From positions 1 to 18,797 of the forward strand of contig JAICVV010000004.1 in the NCBI GenBank assembly GCA_025935155.1: a stretch of DNA of 18,797 nucleotides, written 5' to 3'. The stretch comes from Alphaproteobacteria bacterium (GTDB taxonomy: Bacteria; Pseudomonadota; Alphaproteobacteria; Micropepsales; Micropepsaceae). The notes under the pieces were generated by a model. The model made no database searches. It was not told the DNA's origin and saw only the letters and a list, made by a program, of their open reading frames with translations. This document shows, in pieces, positions 1 through 9,440 of the stretch. Within the stretch, counting starts at the first letter, position 1. Every line of letters begins with the position of its first letter. The position numbers and the translations under genes were made by a program.

Positions 1-1041
1 CGGGCGCCCTACGATGCGGTGATCACCCACGGTTTCGTGCTGGACGAGTCGGGCGACAAGATGTCGAAGTCGCTGGGCAACACCATGCTCCCGCAGGTCA
101 TCGCGGAGAAGAACGGTGCGGAGATCCTGCGCGTGGTCACCGCGAGCGCCGACTACACAGGCGACCTGCGGGTGTGGGACGATGTGATCAAATCCAATGT
201 CGAATCCTACCGCCGCCTGCGCAACACCATCCGCTTCATGCTGGCGAATCTCTCAGGCTTCAGGGAAGCCGAGCGCATCGCGCATGGCGAAATGCCGGAG
301 CTGGAGCGCTACATGCTGGCGCGGCTCGCGGCGCTCGACGCACTGGTGCGCGAGGGCTATGCGCAATACGATTTCAACCGCGTGTTCACGGCGCTGTTTG
401 CCTTCTGCACCAACGATCTCTCTGCCTTCTATTTCGACATCCGGAAGGATTCGCTCTATTGCGACCGCGCGGACAGCGTCCGCCGGCGCAGCGCCCGTAC
501 CGCAATCGATGAAATCTTCCGGCGCGTGGTGACGTGGTTTGCGCCGATCCTCTGCTTCACAATGGAAGAAGCGTGGCTCGCGCGCTTCCCCGAAGATGAT
601 AGCGTGCATCTGCAGGTGTTTCCTCAAACGCCAGATGAATGGCGCGAGGAAAACCTGATCAAAAAATGGGATCGTGTCCGCGATCTGCGCCGCGTTGTCA
701 CCGGTGCGCTGGAGATCAAACGCAAGGACAAGGTGATCGGCGCCAGCCTTGAAGCACGGCCGGTCCTGTTCGTCACGCCGGAAGACGCCGCGCTGCTCGA
801 CGGCATCGACCTTGGCGAAATCGCCATCACGTCGCACGCCATGGTGTCGAGCCACGCCGCGCCGGACGATGCTTTCCGGCTGCCGGATGTCGCAGGCGCT
901 GCGGCCGTCTTCCATCACGCCGAAGGCGACAAGTGCGCCCGCTGCTGGATGATTCTGCCGGAAGTAGGCCAGAATCCCACCTATTCTGACCTCTGCAAGC
1001 GTTGCGCTGACGCGGTCGGCGCGCTGGACAGGAACCACTGA
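1..1041 (+). CDS. ileS: Isoleucine--tRNA ligase, C-terminal part (5' truncated by window)
   Basis: Cytoplasmic class I aminoacyl-tRNA synthetase that charges tRNA-Ile. The frame is open from base 1, so only the last 346 residues are present. The class I signature KMSKS, which stabilises the adenylate transition state, is encoded at 58-72. The anticodon-binding helical domain follows. The end carries the C-terminal zinc finger typical of IleRS: one Cys pair (CARCW) near 934-948 and a second pair (CKRC) near 994-1005. The HIGH motif and the editing domain lie upstream of the window. The stop codon overlaps the lspA start by one base (TGATG), and ileS-lspA adjacency is widespread in proteobacteria. 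Identification is firm; only the 5' end is missing. Confidence 0.97.
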   Translation, partial: RAPYDAVITHGFVLDESGDKMSKSLGNTMLPQVIAEKNGAEILRVVTASADYTGDLRVWDDVIKSNVESYRRLRNTIRFMLANLSGFREAERIAHGEMPELERYMLARLAALDALVREGYAQYDFNRVFTALFAFCTNDLSAFYFDIRKDSLYCDRADSVRRRSARTAIDEIFRRVVTWFAPILCFTMEEAWLARFPEDDSVHLQVFPQTPDEWREENLIKKWDRVRDLRRVVTGALEIKRKDKVIGASLEARPVLFVTPEDAALLDGIDLGEIAITSHAMVSSHAAPDDAFRLPDVAGAAAVFHHAEGDKCARCWMILPEVGQNPTYSDLCKRCADAVGALDRNH

Positions 1042-1574
1042 TGGCCAATTCCCGGTCACGCGATTGGGGGCTCGCCGCGGCCGCCGTGGCCCTGTTTCTG
1101 GATCAGGCCAGCAAGGCGCTGCTGCTCTACGGCTTCCACTTCAAGGAAATGACGCCTGGGTCAGCCGTGCCGGTCTTGCCATTTTTTAATCTCGTGATGG
1201 TGTGGAATCCTGGTGTGAGCTACGGACTGTTTCCAGCGCACGGACCGCTCGGAACGGCCCTGCTGGCCCTGTTTTCCATTGGCGCGGTAATCGGGCTGGG
1301 GTGGTGGTTATGGAGTTCCCGCCACGTCTCGCTTGCAGTCGGTCTCGGCCTTGTGATCGGGGGCGCGGTGGGGAACCTGATCGACCGGCTGATTTACGGG
1401 CGGGTTGCCGACTTTTTTCACTTTTATTTCCGGGGCTACGATTGGTATGTCTTTAACATAGCGGATTGCGCGATCACCTTCGGCGTTTTCGCGCTGCTGT
1501 ACGATGCGCTGCTGCGGCACAATCACGAGCCGGTTGCGCGCAATCAAAGCCCGGGAGCGAGTAATGCGGAGTAG
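1041..1574 (+). CDS. lspA: Lipoprotein signal peptidase (signal peptidase II)
   Basis: Inner-membrane aspartyl peptidase that removes the signal peptide from diacylglyceryl-modified prolipoproteins just before the lipobox Cys. The product is 177 aa, normal for the family, with four predicted membrane segments (about 9-30, 70-90, 97-114, 138-157). The two signature blocks are visible: GNLIDR..GRVADF, with catalytic Asp124, and FNIADCAI, with catalytic Asp142. The conserved N-terminal DQxSK is at 21-25. The ATG overlaps the ileS stop, and an AGGA-type ribosome site lies just upstream. The next gene encodes a predicted lipoprotein, a likely substrate, and the two genes overlap by 11 bases. Confidence 0.97.
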   Translation: MANSRSRDWGLAAAAVALFLDQASKALLLYGFHFKEMTPGSAVPVLPFFNLVMVWNPGVSYGLFPAHGPLGTALLALFSIGAVIGLGWWLWSSRHVSLAVGLGLVIGGAVGNLIDRLIYGRVADFFHFYFRGYDWYVFNIADCAITFGVFALLYDALLRHNHEPVARNQSPGASNAE

Positions 1575-2122
1575 GAAAGACAGGCGGCGTTTCGTGTTGT
1601 TCGGAGCCCTCAGTTGCTGCGCGTTTTCGCTCGTCGCTTGCGACAGCTTTCGGAGCGCGATCGGCACCAGCAAGGAACCCCCGGATGAATTCGCCGTGGT
1701 GACAAAGTCTCCGCTGATTATTCCACCGGACTACCATTTGAAGCCGCCCAAGCCGGGCGCGCCACCGCTCAATCAGGTTTCCCCGACCGACAGCGCGGAA
1801 GCTGCGCTCTACAGCGATGATCCTAAGGCCGTAGCTGGCGCCATTTCCGGAAATTACAGCGAAGGCGAGAAGCTGTTGATGGCGCAAACCGGCGCTGCCT
1901 CAGCCAGCGATTCGATCCGCCAGCAAATCGCCGCCGACAACAGCAACGACGACAGTGCCGATGAAAGCTTCACCGATCAGTTGCTGTTCAACACAGCCAA
2001 CAGCACCGGAGATGCCCCGCTGAACGCCGATGCCGAAAAGGCGCGGCTGGACGCCGGCAAGAACGGTCAGCCGCCTGCGCAGCAGCAGAGTCAAGATCAA
2101 AAGAAAGACAGCGGTTGGCTCG

Positions 2123-2136
<14 letters not shown>
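1564..2136 (+). CDS. DUF3035 family lipoprotein (BamF-like, outer-membrane assembly)
   Basis: Predicted outer-membrane lipoprotein of 190 aa. I chose ATG 1564 because GGAG at 1554-1557 sits six bases upstream. From that start the N-terminus reads as a basic region, a hydrophobic core and the lipobox LVAC, with the acylated Cys at residue 26. A longer frame starting at 1504 would bury the signal peptide. Just after the Cys, around residues 40-60, is the Pro-rich stretch LIIPPDYHLKPP, characteristic of DUF3035. That family has been reported as BamF, an accessory BAM-complex lipoprotein in Alphaproteobacteria. The rest is Ala/Asp/Ser/Gln-rich and probably disordered, and the C-terminus is WLDGIF. 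It overlaps lspA by 11 bases and the next gene by 14. The family call is good; the BAM role is inferred from the family. Confidence 0.85.
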
Positions 2137-3480
<1,344 letters not shown>

Positions 3481-3484
<4 letters not shown>

Positions 3485-4977
3485 AGCAGATCTTTGGATT
3501 CCTGCTTTTCCTCTGCGCGCTTTCCGTTCCCGCCGCTGGTGCCACGGTGAACGTGAAAAGCCTCGACATGGGGAAAAACGTACAGGTGTGGTACGTGGAA
3601 GATCACACGCTACCGATGATCGCCATGACCGCTGCGTTGCCGGCGGGTTCGGCCTACGATCCGAAAGAAAAGCCCGGGCTGGCCGATTTCACAGCCGATT
3701 TGCTGAACGAAGGCGCGGGCAATCTCAACTCGCAGCAATTCCAGGCGGCGCTCAGCAACAAGGCAATTCGCCTGACGATGACGCCGACGCGCGACTATCT
3801 TGTTATTTCGATTATCACGCTGTCGGAAAACGCTAGGGAGGCCTTCCGCCTGTTGGGACTTGCGCTGACCAAACCACGCTTCGACAACGATGCCATCGCG
3901 CGTGTCCGTGCGCAGCTTATTGCCTCGCTGCAACAGCAGGATGAGGATCCGCAGGATGTCGCCTCCAAGGGTTTCATGAGCACGTTCATGGGCAGCCATC
4001 CTTATGCCCACCCGATTGACGGAACGATCCCTTCCATTTCCCGCATCGGCCGTAACGACATCAAAGCGTTCGCGCGCGCCCATTGGGTGCGAAATGGCCT
4101 GAAGATATCAGTATCGGGCGATGCCGATCCGGAGGCGCTGAAAGTCCTGATTGGCAGCGCCTTCGGACAGCTGCCGGCAAAATGGGCGCCCCCCATTCCG
4201 CCGGTAACGCATATGGGCGCGCCGGGCGTGCACGTGATTCCGCTCAAAGTGCCGCAACCCACGGCGATTTTCGGCCTGCCCGGCATTTTGCGCAGCGATC
4301 ACGATTTCATTCCCGCCTATGTGGCGAATTACATCCTTGGCGGCGGCGGCTTCTCCTCGCGCCTGATGCAGGAAGTGCGCGAGAAGCGCGGCCTGACCTA
4401 TGGCATCAGCAGTTCGCTCGATACCTTGCGCAAGGCGGGTATATTTGCGGTGCAGGTGGCGACCCGTGCCAACGCGATGCAGCAGACCATCGACGTGGTG
4501 CGTTCCACGATGAAGGATTTCGCGGACAACGGCGCGACAGACAAAGAGCTCGCGGACGCCAAGACGTACATCACGGGCTCGTTTCCGCTGGCGTTTTCAT
4601 CCAACACGGGCATTGCCAACCAGCTGAACTCCTTTCAGCGGGTGGGCCTGCCGATCGATTACATCGTCAAGCGCAACGCCCTGATCAGTGCGGTGTCGTT
4701 GGCCGACGTAAAGCGCGTGGCAAAACGGCTGTTCCATGCGAACAAGATGACGATCGTCGTGGGTGGCACCATGCAGGGCGGTCCGGCGCGCACCAAACCT
4801 TTGCCCGGCGGGGGCAAACCGCCAGCGCCGGCGCAACCGCCGGCCAAGCCTGCGCCACCCAAAACCACGGCGCCCGCGCCGAAACCGCCAGTGGCCTCGA
4901 CCACCGCCGCCAAACCCAAGGAGCAGCGGCGCGGAACGCCGGCTGCGGGCGCACCAGCCACCACGCCGCATCCCTGA
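3481..4977 (+). CDS. M16 family peptidase-like protein, inactive subunit with Pro-rich tail
   Basis: Predicted periplasmic M16-fold protein of 498 aa that starts inside the stop of the preceding M16 gene (ATGA overlap). Residues 1-21 look like a Sec signal peptide. At the position of the zinc motif it reads GLADFTADLL: the three key residues are Asp69, Ala72 and Asp73 in place of His, Glu and His, so it should not bind zinc or cleave. The substrate-binding block EKRGLTYGISS near residues 300-310, usual for the non-catalytic partner, is intact. This matches the known active/inactive M16B pairs. Residues 433-498 form a Pro/Ala/Lys-rich tail that is probably disordered and is not part of the fold. 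It may reach across the periplasm or bind peptidoglycan, but that is speculation. Confidence 0.9.
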
Positions 4978-5040
4978 TCCTGTTGATGGATTGGCGGCAC
5001 GACGCGGAAGCGGCGGTACGTGTCTGCTAAACTGCGCGGC

Positions 5041-6840
5041 ATGAGCGCCGAATCGCGCACGATCATTCGCAAACTGGATGAAAGCACCATCAACCGCATT
5101 GCCGCGGGCGAGGTGGTGGAGCGTCCGGCCAGCGCCGTGAAAGAACTGGTCGAGAATGCGCTCGATGCCGGCGCGCGGCGCATTGAGATCGCGACCTCGA
5201 ACGGCGGCGCCGATTTCATTCTGGTGGAAGACGACGGCCATGGCATGGAACCGCGCGAGTTGCGTTTGGCTGTGGAACGTCACGCCACCTCGAAGCTGCC
5301 GGTAGCGGATGGCGAGGACGATCTTTCCCGCATTGCCACGCTTGGATTTCGCGGCGAGGCGCTCCCCTCTATCGGCGCGGTGGCGCGCCTTTCGATTGCC
5401 AGCCGCACGCCGGAAGGCGAGGCTCACGAAATTCGCGTGCAGGGTGGCGATGTGCGTGGGCCTGCGCCTTGCGCCTTCGGCGGCCACGGCACACGCGTGG
5501 AAGTGCGCGAACTCTTCTACGCTACGCCGGCGCGGCTGAAGTTTCTGAAGTCGTCTCGTTCGGAAGATCTTGCGACGCTCGATGTGGTGAAACGCCTGGC
5601 GATGGCGCGGGCCGATGTGGCGTTCGCGCTGACGATGGACGGCCGCCGTGTTCTCTCGCTCGAAGCGCAAAGCGACCTGCTCGATGGCCGGTTAAAACGG
5701 CTCGCACAGATCATGGGCCGCGATTTTGCCGATAACGCCGTCCCGATCGTGGCGGAACGGGAAGGCGTGCGCATCGGCGGCTTCGCAGGCCTGCCCACCT
5801 ACAACCGTGCCAATTCTGCGATGCAGTTCCTCATCGTGAACGGACGTCCGGTGCGCGACAGGCTGCTGATCGGCGCGGTGCGCGGCGCCTATGCCGATTA
5901 TCTCGCGCATGATCGTTATCCCGCGCTGGCATTATTTCTGGATTGCGATACGGCCTTCGTAGACGTAAATGTGCACCCCGCCAAAACGGAAGTACGATTC
6001 AGGGATGCCGGGCTCGTGCGAGGCCTCATCGTCTCTTCGCTCAAATCGGCATTGCATGAGGCCGGCCATCGCACTTCCAACACGGTATCGGGCGATGCCT
6101 TGGCGGCGCTGCGAACGCAGGCCTTGCCGCATATGCAGTACGCGCCCGTCGGGTTTAGCGACCCGGGACGCGAATATCGCGCGCCACTGTTCCCGCGGGA
6201 TGAAATACAAGTCTCAGCGGCGCGCCTCGAACAAACGCCGGATGCGCCGCCGGCCGAACCCCTACCGCTGGGCGTTGCACGCGCCCAAGTTCACGAGAAC
6301 TACATCGTGGCGCAGACGGACAACGGCATCGTTATTGTCGATCAGCATGCCGCACACGAACGCATCGTTTACGAGCGTATGAAAAAGGGGCTGGCGAATG
6401 GCGGCGTTGCGCGGCAGCCGTTGCTCATCCCTGAAGTGGTGTCGCTCGATCCCGCCGAGGTGGCGCGGCTCGCTGCACGCGCAGGCGAATTTGCCGAGCT
6501 GGGTCTGGTGCTGGAGCCGTTTGGCCCCGATGCCGCGATGGTGCGCGAGACGCCGGCGATGCTGGGGCAGATCGATGTCCCGGCTTTGCTGCGAGACTTG
6601 GCAGACGAACTGGCGGAGACCGGCGCGGCAACCTCGTTAAAGGAACGGCTCGATCATGTCGCCGCCACACTCGCCTGCCACACTTCGGTGCGATCCGGGC
6701 GGCGGTTGAATGCCGAGGAAATGAATGCGTTGCTGCGCGAAATGGAAGCCACGCCCCATTCGGGCCAGTGCAATCACGGCCGCCCGACGTACGTGGAACT
6801 GAAGCTCACCGATATTGAGCGTCTGTTCGGGCGGAGGTAA
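5041..6840 (+). CDS. mutL: DNA mismatch repair protein MutL (endonuclease-type)
   Basis: Couples MutS mismatch recognition to strand incision. The product is 599 aa. The N-terminal GHKL ATPase motifs are present: Glu36 and Asn39 in [17 protein letters not shown] at 64-69, GFRGEAL at 102-108, and [16 protein letters not shown] further on. A variable linker follows, then a C-terminal dimerisation/endonuclease domain with an exact DQHA(X)2E(X)4E metal-binding motif (Asp434 to Glu445), Cys546 in ACHTS and CNHGRP at 577-582. It is therefore predicted to nick DNA itself, as expected where MutH is absent. I prefer ATG 5041. An in-frame GTG at 5020, with GGAAG nine bases upstream, is an alternative that adds seven residues. 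It lies 63 bases after the M16 pair and may share their transcript. Confidence 0.97.
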   Translation: MSAESRTIIRKLDESTINRIAAGEVVERPASAVKELVENALDAGARRIEIATSNGGADFILVEDDGHGMEPRELRLAVERHATSKLPVADGEDDLSRIATLGFRGEALPSIGAVARLSIASRTPEGEAHEIRVQGGDVRGPAPCAFGGHGTRVEVRELFYATPARLKFLKSSRSEDLATLDVVKRLAMARADVAFALTMDGRRVLSLEAQSDLLDGRLKRLAQIMGRDFADNAVPIVAEREGVRIGGFAGLPTYNRANSAMQFLIVNGRPVRDRLLIGAVRGAYADYLAHDRYPALALFLDCDTAFVDVNVHPAKTEVRFRDAGLVRGLIVSSLKSALHEAGHRTSNTVSGDALAALRTQALPHMQYAPVGFSDPGREYRAPLFPRDEIQVSAARLEQTPDAPPAEPLPLGVARAQVHENYIVAQTDNGIVIVDQHAAHERIVYERMKKGLANGGVARQPLLIPEVVSLDPAEVARLAARAGEFAELGLVLEPFGPDAAMVRETPAMLGQIDVPALLRDLADELAETGAATSLKERLDHVAATLACHTSVRSGRRLNAEEMNALLREMEATPHSGQCNHGRPTYVELKLTDIERLFGRR

Positions 6841-6916
6841 CGATCAGATGCCGGTAGTTACATCACGGCTTCTCGCGCTAGGATGAGAATAGCAAGCAAC
6901 AACGGTGTCGGGGCAC

Positions 6917-8266
6917 ATGCGCGATCTCACGGTTGGGTCCATACGGAAGCACATTCTTGTGATGGCAGCGCCGGTCAGCGCCGGTCTTATTTTCTCCGTC
7001 CTCTATGTGCTGGTGGACCTCTATTTCGTGGCACGGCTCGGGCCCGACGCAGTCGCCGGTGTCGGCGCGGCGTCCACCATCAGCTTCGTGGTGATGGCGC
7101 TCACCCAGATGGTCGGCGTGGGAACGGTGGCGCTCATCTCCCACGCCGCCGGCCGGAAGGACCGCCACGAGGCAACCGTGATTTTCAATCAGGCGATGTC
7201 GCTCAGCCTAACGAGCTGCATCGTTGTCATGATCGCCGCGCTCCTCATCAGTGGCCCCTACATGCGGCTGGTGGCTGCGAACGATGCCGCGATCGCCGCA
7301 GGCCGCGCTTACCTGCTCTGGTACGCGCCTGGACTCGGCTTGCAGTTTGCCATCGCCGGAATGGGATCGGCGCTGCGCGCCACCGGGGTGGTGCAGGGGC
7401 CGATGATTGTTCAGGTTGCTACCGTGCTGCTCAACATTGCGCTGGCGCCGGTGCTGATCGCGGGCTGGGGGACCGGTCATCCCTTCGGCGCGGCGGGTGC
7501 GGGCGCTGCCAGCTCCATTGCCATCGCCGCCGGTGTACTCGCGCTGACCGCCTACTTCATTCGCGCCGAAAAGTTCGTGCACTTTGCTCCCGCGGAATGG
7601 CTGAAGGTGCATCTGGCAACTTGGGGACGCTTGCTAAAGATCGGCGTTCCCGCAGGCGGTGAGATGGGGCTGCTGTTCGTCTACAGCGGCATCATCTACG
7701 TGGTGATCGCGCGGTTCGGGCCGGCGGCGCAGGCTGGGTTCGCCGTCGGCTCACGCATCATGCAAGCCTTTTTCCTGCCGGTGATGGCGATTGCCTTCGC
7801 CGCCTCGCCCATTGCCGGCCAGAATTTTGGCGTGCGCAACCATGATCGCGTGCAGGAAACGTTAATCTCCGCCGTGCTGATTTCCAGTGTGCTGATGGGC
7901 GTGGTGACGCTGCTGTGTCAGTGGAATCCGCAGCCGCTGATCCGCTTCTTTTCTCGCGATCCTGCGGTGGTCAGCTTCGGCAGCGAATATCTGCGCATCA
8001 TATCGTGGAACTTCATCGCCACCGGAATCATCTATAGCTGTTCCAGTGTGTTTCAGGCGCTCGGCAACACACTGCCGTCGCTGTTCTCTTCCGGCTCGCG
8101 GCTCATCACGTTCATTTTGCCGGTGCTGTGGCTGGCAAGCCGTCCCGGCTTTAACGTGGAGGAGGTTTGGTATTTATCGGTTGCCACGATCGCACTGCAG
8201 GCGGCGACAAGTTTGACGCTCGTCTACCGTGAAATGCATCGCTCTCGGCGGCCTGCGCTGGCGTAG
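6917..8266 (+). CDS. MATE family efflux transporter (NorM/DinF-like)
   Basis: Inner-membrane Na+- or H+-coupled multidrug/toxin exporter. The product is 449 aa with about twelve hydrophobic segments in two homologous MatE halves, which is the normal family size. The first segment contains VLVDLYFVARLG, with the family's conserved acidic residue in TM1 (Asp34). The second half begins near residue 240 (GVPAGGEMGLLF). I chose ATG 6917; a GTG at 6905 would add four residues, and neither has a strong ribosome site. It is separated from mutL by 76 bases, so it may be co-transcribed or have its own promoter. The substrate cannot be read from the sequence. The next 500 bases downstream are gene-free. 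Confidence 0.93.
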   Translation: MRDLTVGSIRKHILVMAAPVSAGLIFSVLYVLVDLYFVARLGPDAVAGVGAASTISFVVMALTQMVGVGTVALISHAAGRKDRHEATVIFNQAMSLSLTSCIVVMIAALLISGPYMRLVAANDAAIAAGRAYLLWYAPGLGLQFAIAGMGSALRATGVVQGPMIVQVATVLLNIALAPVLIAGWGTGHPFGAAGAGAASSIAIAAGVLALTAYFIRAEKFVHFAPAEWLKVHLATWGRLLKIGVPAGGEMGLLFVYSGIIYVVIARFGPAAQAGFAVGSRIMQAFFLPVMAIAFAASPIAGQNFGVRNHDRVQETLISAVLISSVLMGVVTLLCQWNPQPLIRFFSRDPAVVSFGSEYLRIISWNFIATGIIYSCSSVFQALGNTLPSLFSSGSRLITFILPVLWLASRPGFNVEEVWYLSVATIALQAATSLTLVYREMHRSRRPALA

Positions 8267-8410
8267 CCGATAAGCGGGCAATAGAAATCTTCTTGCGGGT
8301 TCCGCCCTCGAATCGAATCACCTGTGGATGAATCTGGAATTGCAAGCGAAAAATATTGCGCCGGCGGAAGCGCGGGCGTACCGTCCTCAACATCTGAGGC
8401 GCCAACATGA
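8267..8410 (+). other. Gene-free spacer between MATE gene and structured RNA block
   Basis: Neither strand holds a convincing reading frame here. There is a short inverted repeat, CCTCA/TGAGG at 8385-8389 and 8395-8399, and an A/T-rich patch around 8348-8357 that could belong to a promoter, although no good -35 box is placed. If the following block is an omega-RNA-like element, its guide would be encoded in this flank, immediately left of the element. Confidence 0.4.
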
Positions 8411-8749
8411 AAGCGGGAGTGGCGCTCCCGCAAGTAGCGAAGGAGAACACCTCAGCCCGTGCCGCAATCGGATGCGCAATGCGCCGCAAGGCTGTCGCGC
8501 AAACGAAAACGGAAGCCAGCGGGACTGTGCCTGACGGAGGTACGAACGTCAGAGCCACAGGGCGATGTTCTTGCCAAGCGACGCCCATATCGCTCGGTAA
8601 GGCGCTGCGGAGGATCTGCAACAGGATCGCTGCCAGCGCGACCCGGAGGGGATCGCCGACAGGCGACCCCTTCCCCGTCGAACCTAGCGTCAGGTGCGTA
8701 TCGCCTGCTGCACTCTTCGGGTCAGCAGCGCCGATCAGGCGCCTGGCGC
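8411..8749 (+). ncRNA. Putative structured non-coding RNA; possible ORF-less HEARO/omega-RNA-like element
   Basis: About 340 bases with no plausible protein but many inverted repeats: GCGGGAG/CTCCCGC (8413-8431); CTGTG..CTGACG/CGTCAG..CACAG (8525-8560); GGGCG/CGCCC (8560-8586); GCGCTG/CAGCGC (8602-8639); GGGGaTCGCC-gaca-GGCGACCCC (8648-8670); CTGCTG/CAGCAG (8705-8728), nested in GTCAGG/CCTGGC. A clear terminator for the + strand follows at once, which sets the likely strand. ATGA stands at 8407-8410 and again at 8750-8753, flanking the block. The size, multi-stem layout and ATGA edges recall HEARO (IscB omega-RNA) elements, some of which lack an ORF. That identification comes from memory and was not tested. 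No IscB gene is present here. tmRNA and RNase P signatures are absent. I am fairly sure it is a structured RNA and unsure of its class. Confidence 0.5.
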
Positions 8750-8757
8750 ATGAACAT

Positions 8758-8798
8758 GGGCGGGAAGCTTCACGGCTTTCCGCCCATTTCGTTTTTTT
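8758..8798 (+). terminator. Rho-independent terminator, + strand
   Basis: The stem GGGCGGGAAGC (8758-8768) pairs with GCTTTCCGCCC (8775-8785), with one G-U wobble and a six-base loop. A T-rich run follows, ending in seven consecutive T at 8792-8798. The T-tract lies only on the right side, so it terminates rightward transcripts: the structured RNA, and possibly the MATE transcript read through it. Confidence 0.88.
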
Positions 8799-8804
8799 CG
8801 TCGG

Positions 8805-9440
8805 TCAAATATCCCGTGCGAGGCGGCGAAGGCCCGGCGAGCCGATCGCCGCCTCGAAATCGCGCGCGCGTTTCTCTTCGGCGAATTCGAACCCAACCTT
8901 GCGATAGGCATGTTCGGCCCGGTCGTTGCCGATCAGGAAGCTGATCTGCGCCCGCTGGAAGCCGGCGCCGCGCGCGCGTTCCAGTTCGTGCTTAAGGAGT
9001 GCCTGCGTCACGCCGGTGCCGCGGTATTCGGGCCGCGTGCCGACATTCTCGACGGTCCAGACGCCGGGTTCACTCGTCACGCAGCTCACGATGAAGGAAC
9101 CTCGGGCCCAGAACTGCGCCTCTTCGGCCTTGTCGATCCCCATAGCTTCGGATGCTTCGTGCATCGCCTCGCGTGAGGCGTAGTAGACGGACTCATCGCC
9201 GAAGCCGCACAAGGCCGACGCGGGAACGCCATCCACTTCGGCCACGGAAAACAGCGACCAGTGCCACCATGATATCACGCGCGCGATACTGAGGCGCCGG
9301 CTGAATTTGAGGCAGAATGCTTCATCCCGCTGGAGCACGATATCGAACCAGCCGCGCTTCAGGTGGCCGCGCGCCGCTTCGTAACTGGCCCAGCCGAGGA
9401 AGGCAGCGTCTTCCGGGCGAGCGGGCCTAATCGTGATCAC
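8805..9440 (-). CDS. GNAT family N-acetyltransferase
   Basis: Predicted acetyl-CoA-dependent N-acetyltransferase of 211 aa; the substrate is unknown. The start is GTG at 9440, whose GTGA overlaps the rsmD stop, so translation is probably coupled. Frames running further upstream are antisense extensions inside rsmD. The product begins ITIRPARPEDAAFL, the usual GNAT beta-1 opening. Motif A is VENVGTRPEYRGTGV near residues 140-155, with the R-G-x-G acetyl-CoA pyrophosphate loop. Motif B is NDRAEHAYRKVGF near residues 180-192. The middle section, rich in Trp and Ser (SWWHWSLFSV), is less typical and may shape the acceptor site. It is convergent with the terminator at 8758-8798. Confidence 0.88.
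   Translation of the reverse strand: MITIRPARPEDAAFLGWASYEAARGHLKRGWFDIVLQRDEAFCLKFSRRLSIARVISWWHWSLFSVAEVDGVPASALCGFGDESVYYASREAMHEASEAMGIDKAEEAQFWARGSFIVSCVTSEPGVWTVENVGTRPEYRGTGVTQALLKHELERARGAGFQRAQISFLIGNDRAEHAYRKVGFEFAEEKRARDFEAAIGSPGLRRLARDI

Noticed and set aside
4597..5670. 357-aa minus-strand frame opposite the M16 gene end and mutL start
   Set aside because: Arg/His/Ala-rich shadow of two well-supported genes; no ribosome site and no family resemblance.
8499..8534. tmRNA-like tag frame (GCA AAC GAA AAC ... TGA, reading ANENGSQRDCA)
   Set aside because: The tag does not end in a hydrophobic ALAA/AVAA-type degron, there is no T-arm with CCA, and the usual GGATTCGAC segment is missing on this strand.
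8267..8804. RNase P RNA, 4.5S RNA or cobalamin/SAH riboswitch in the structured region
   Set aside because: None of the invariant cores I know (GAGGAAAGTCC, GGTCCGGAAGGAAGCAGCC, cobalamin box, SAH core) is present on either strand, and no gene starts downstream on the + strand for a riboswitch to control.
8407..8944. Long + strand reading frames (166 and 161 aa) through the structured region
   Set aside because: They run past the terminator and antisense into the GNAT gene, are Arg/Ala/Ser-rich without recognisable domains, and follow the hairpin pattern rather than codon structure.
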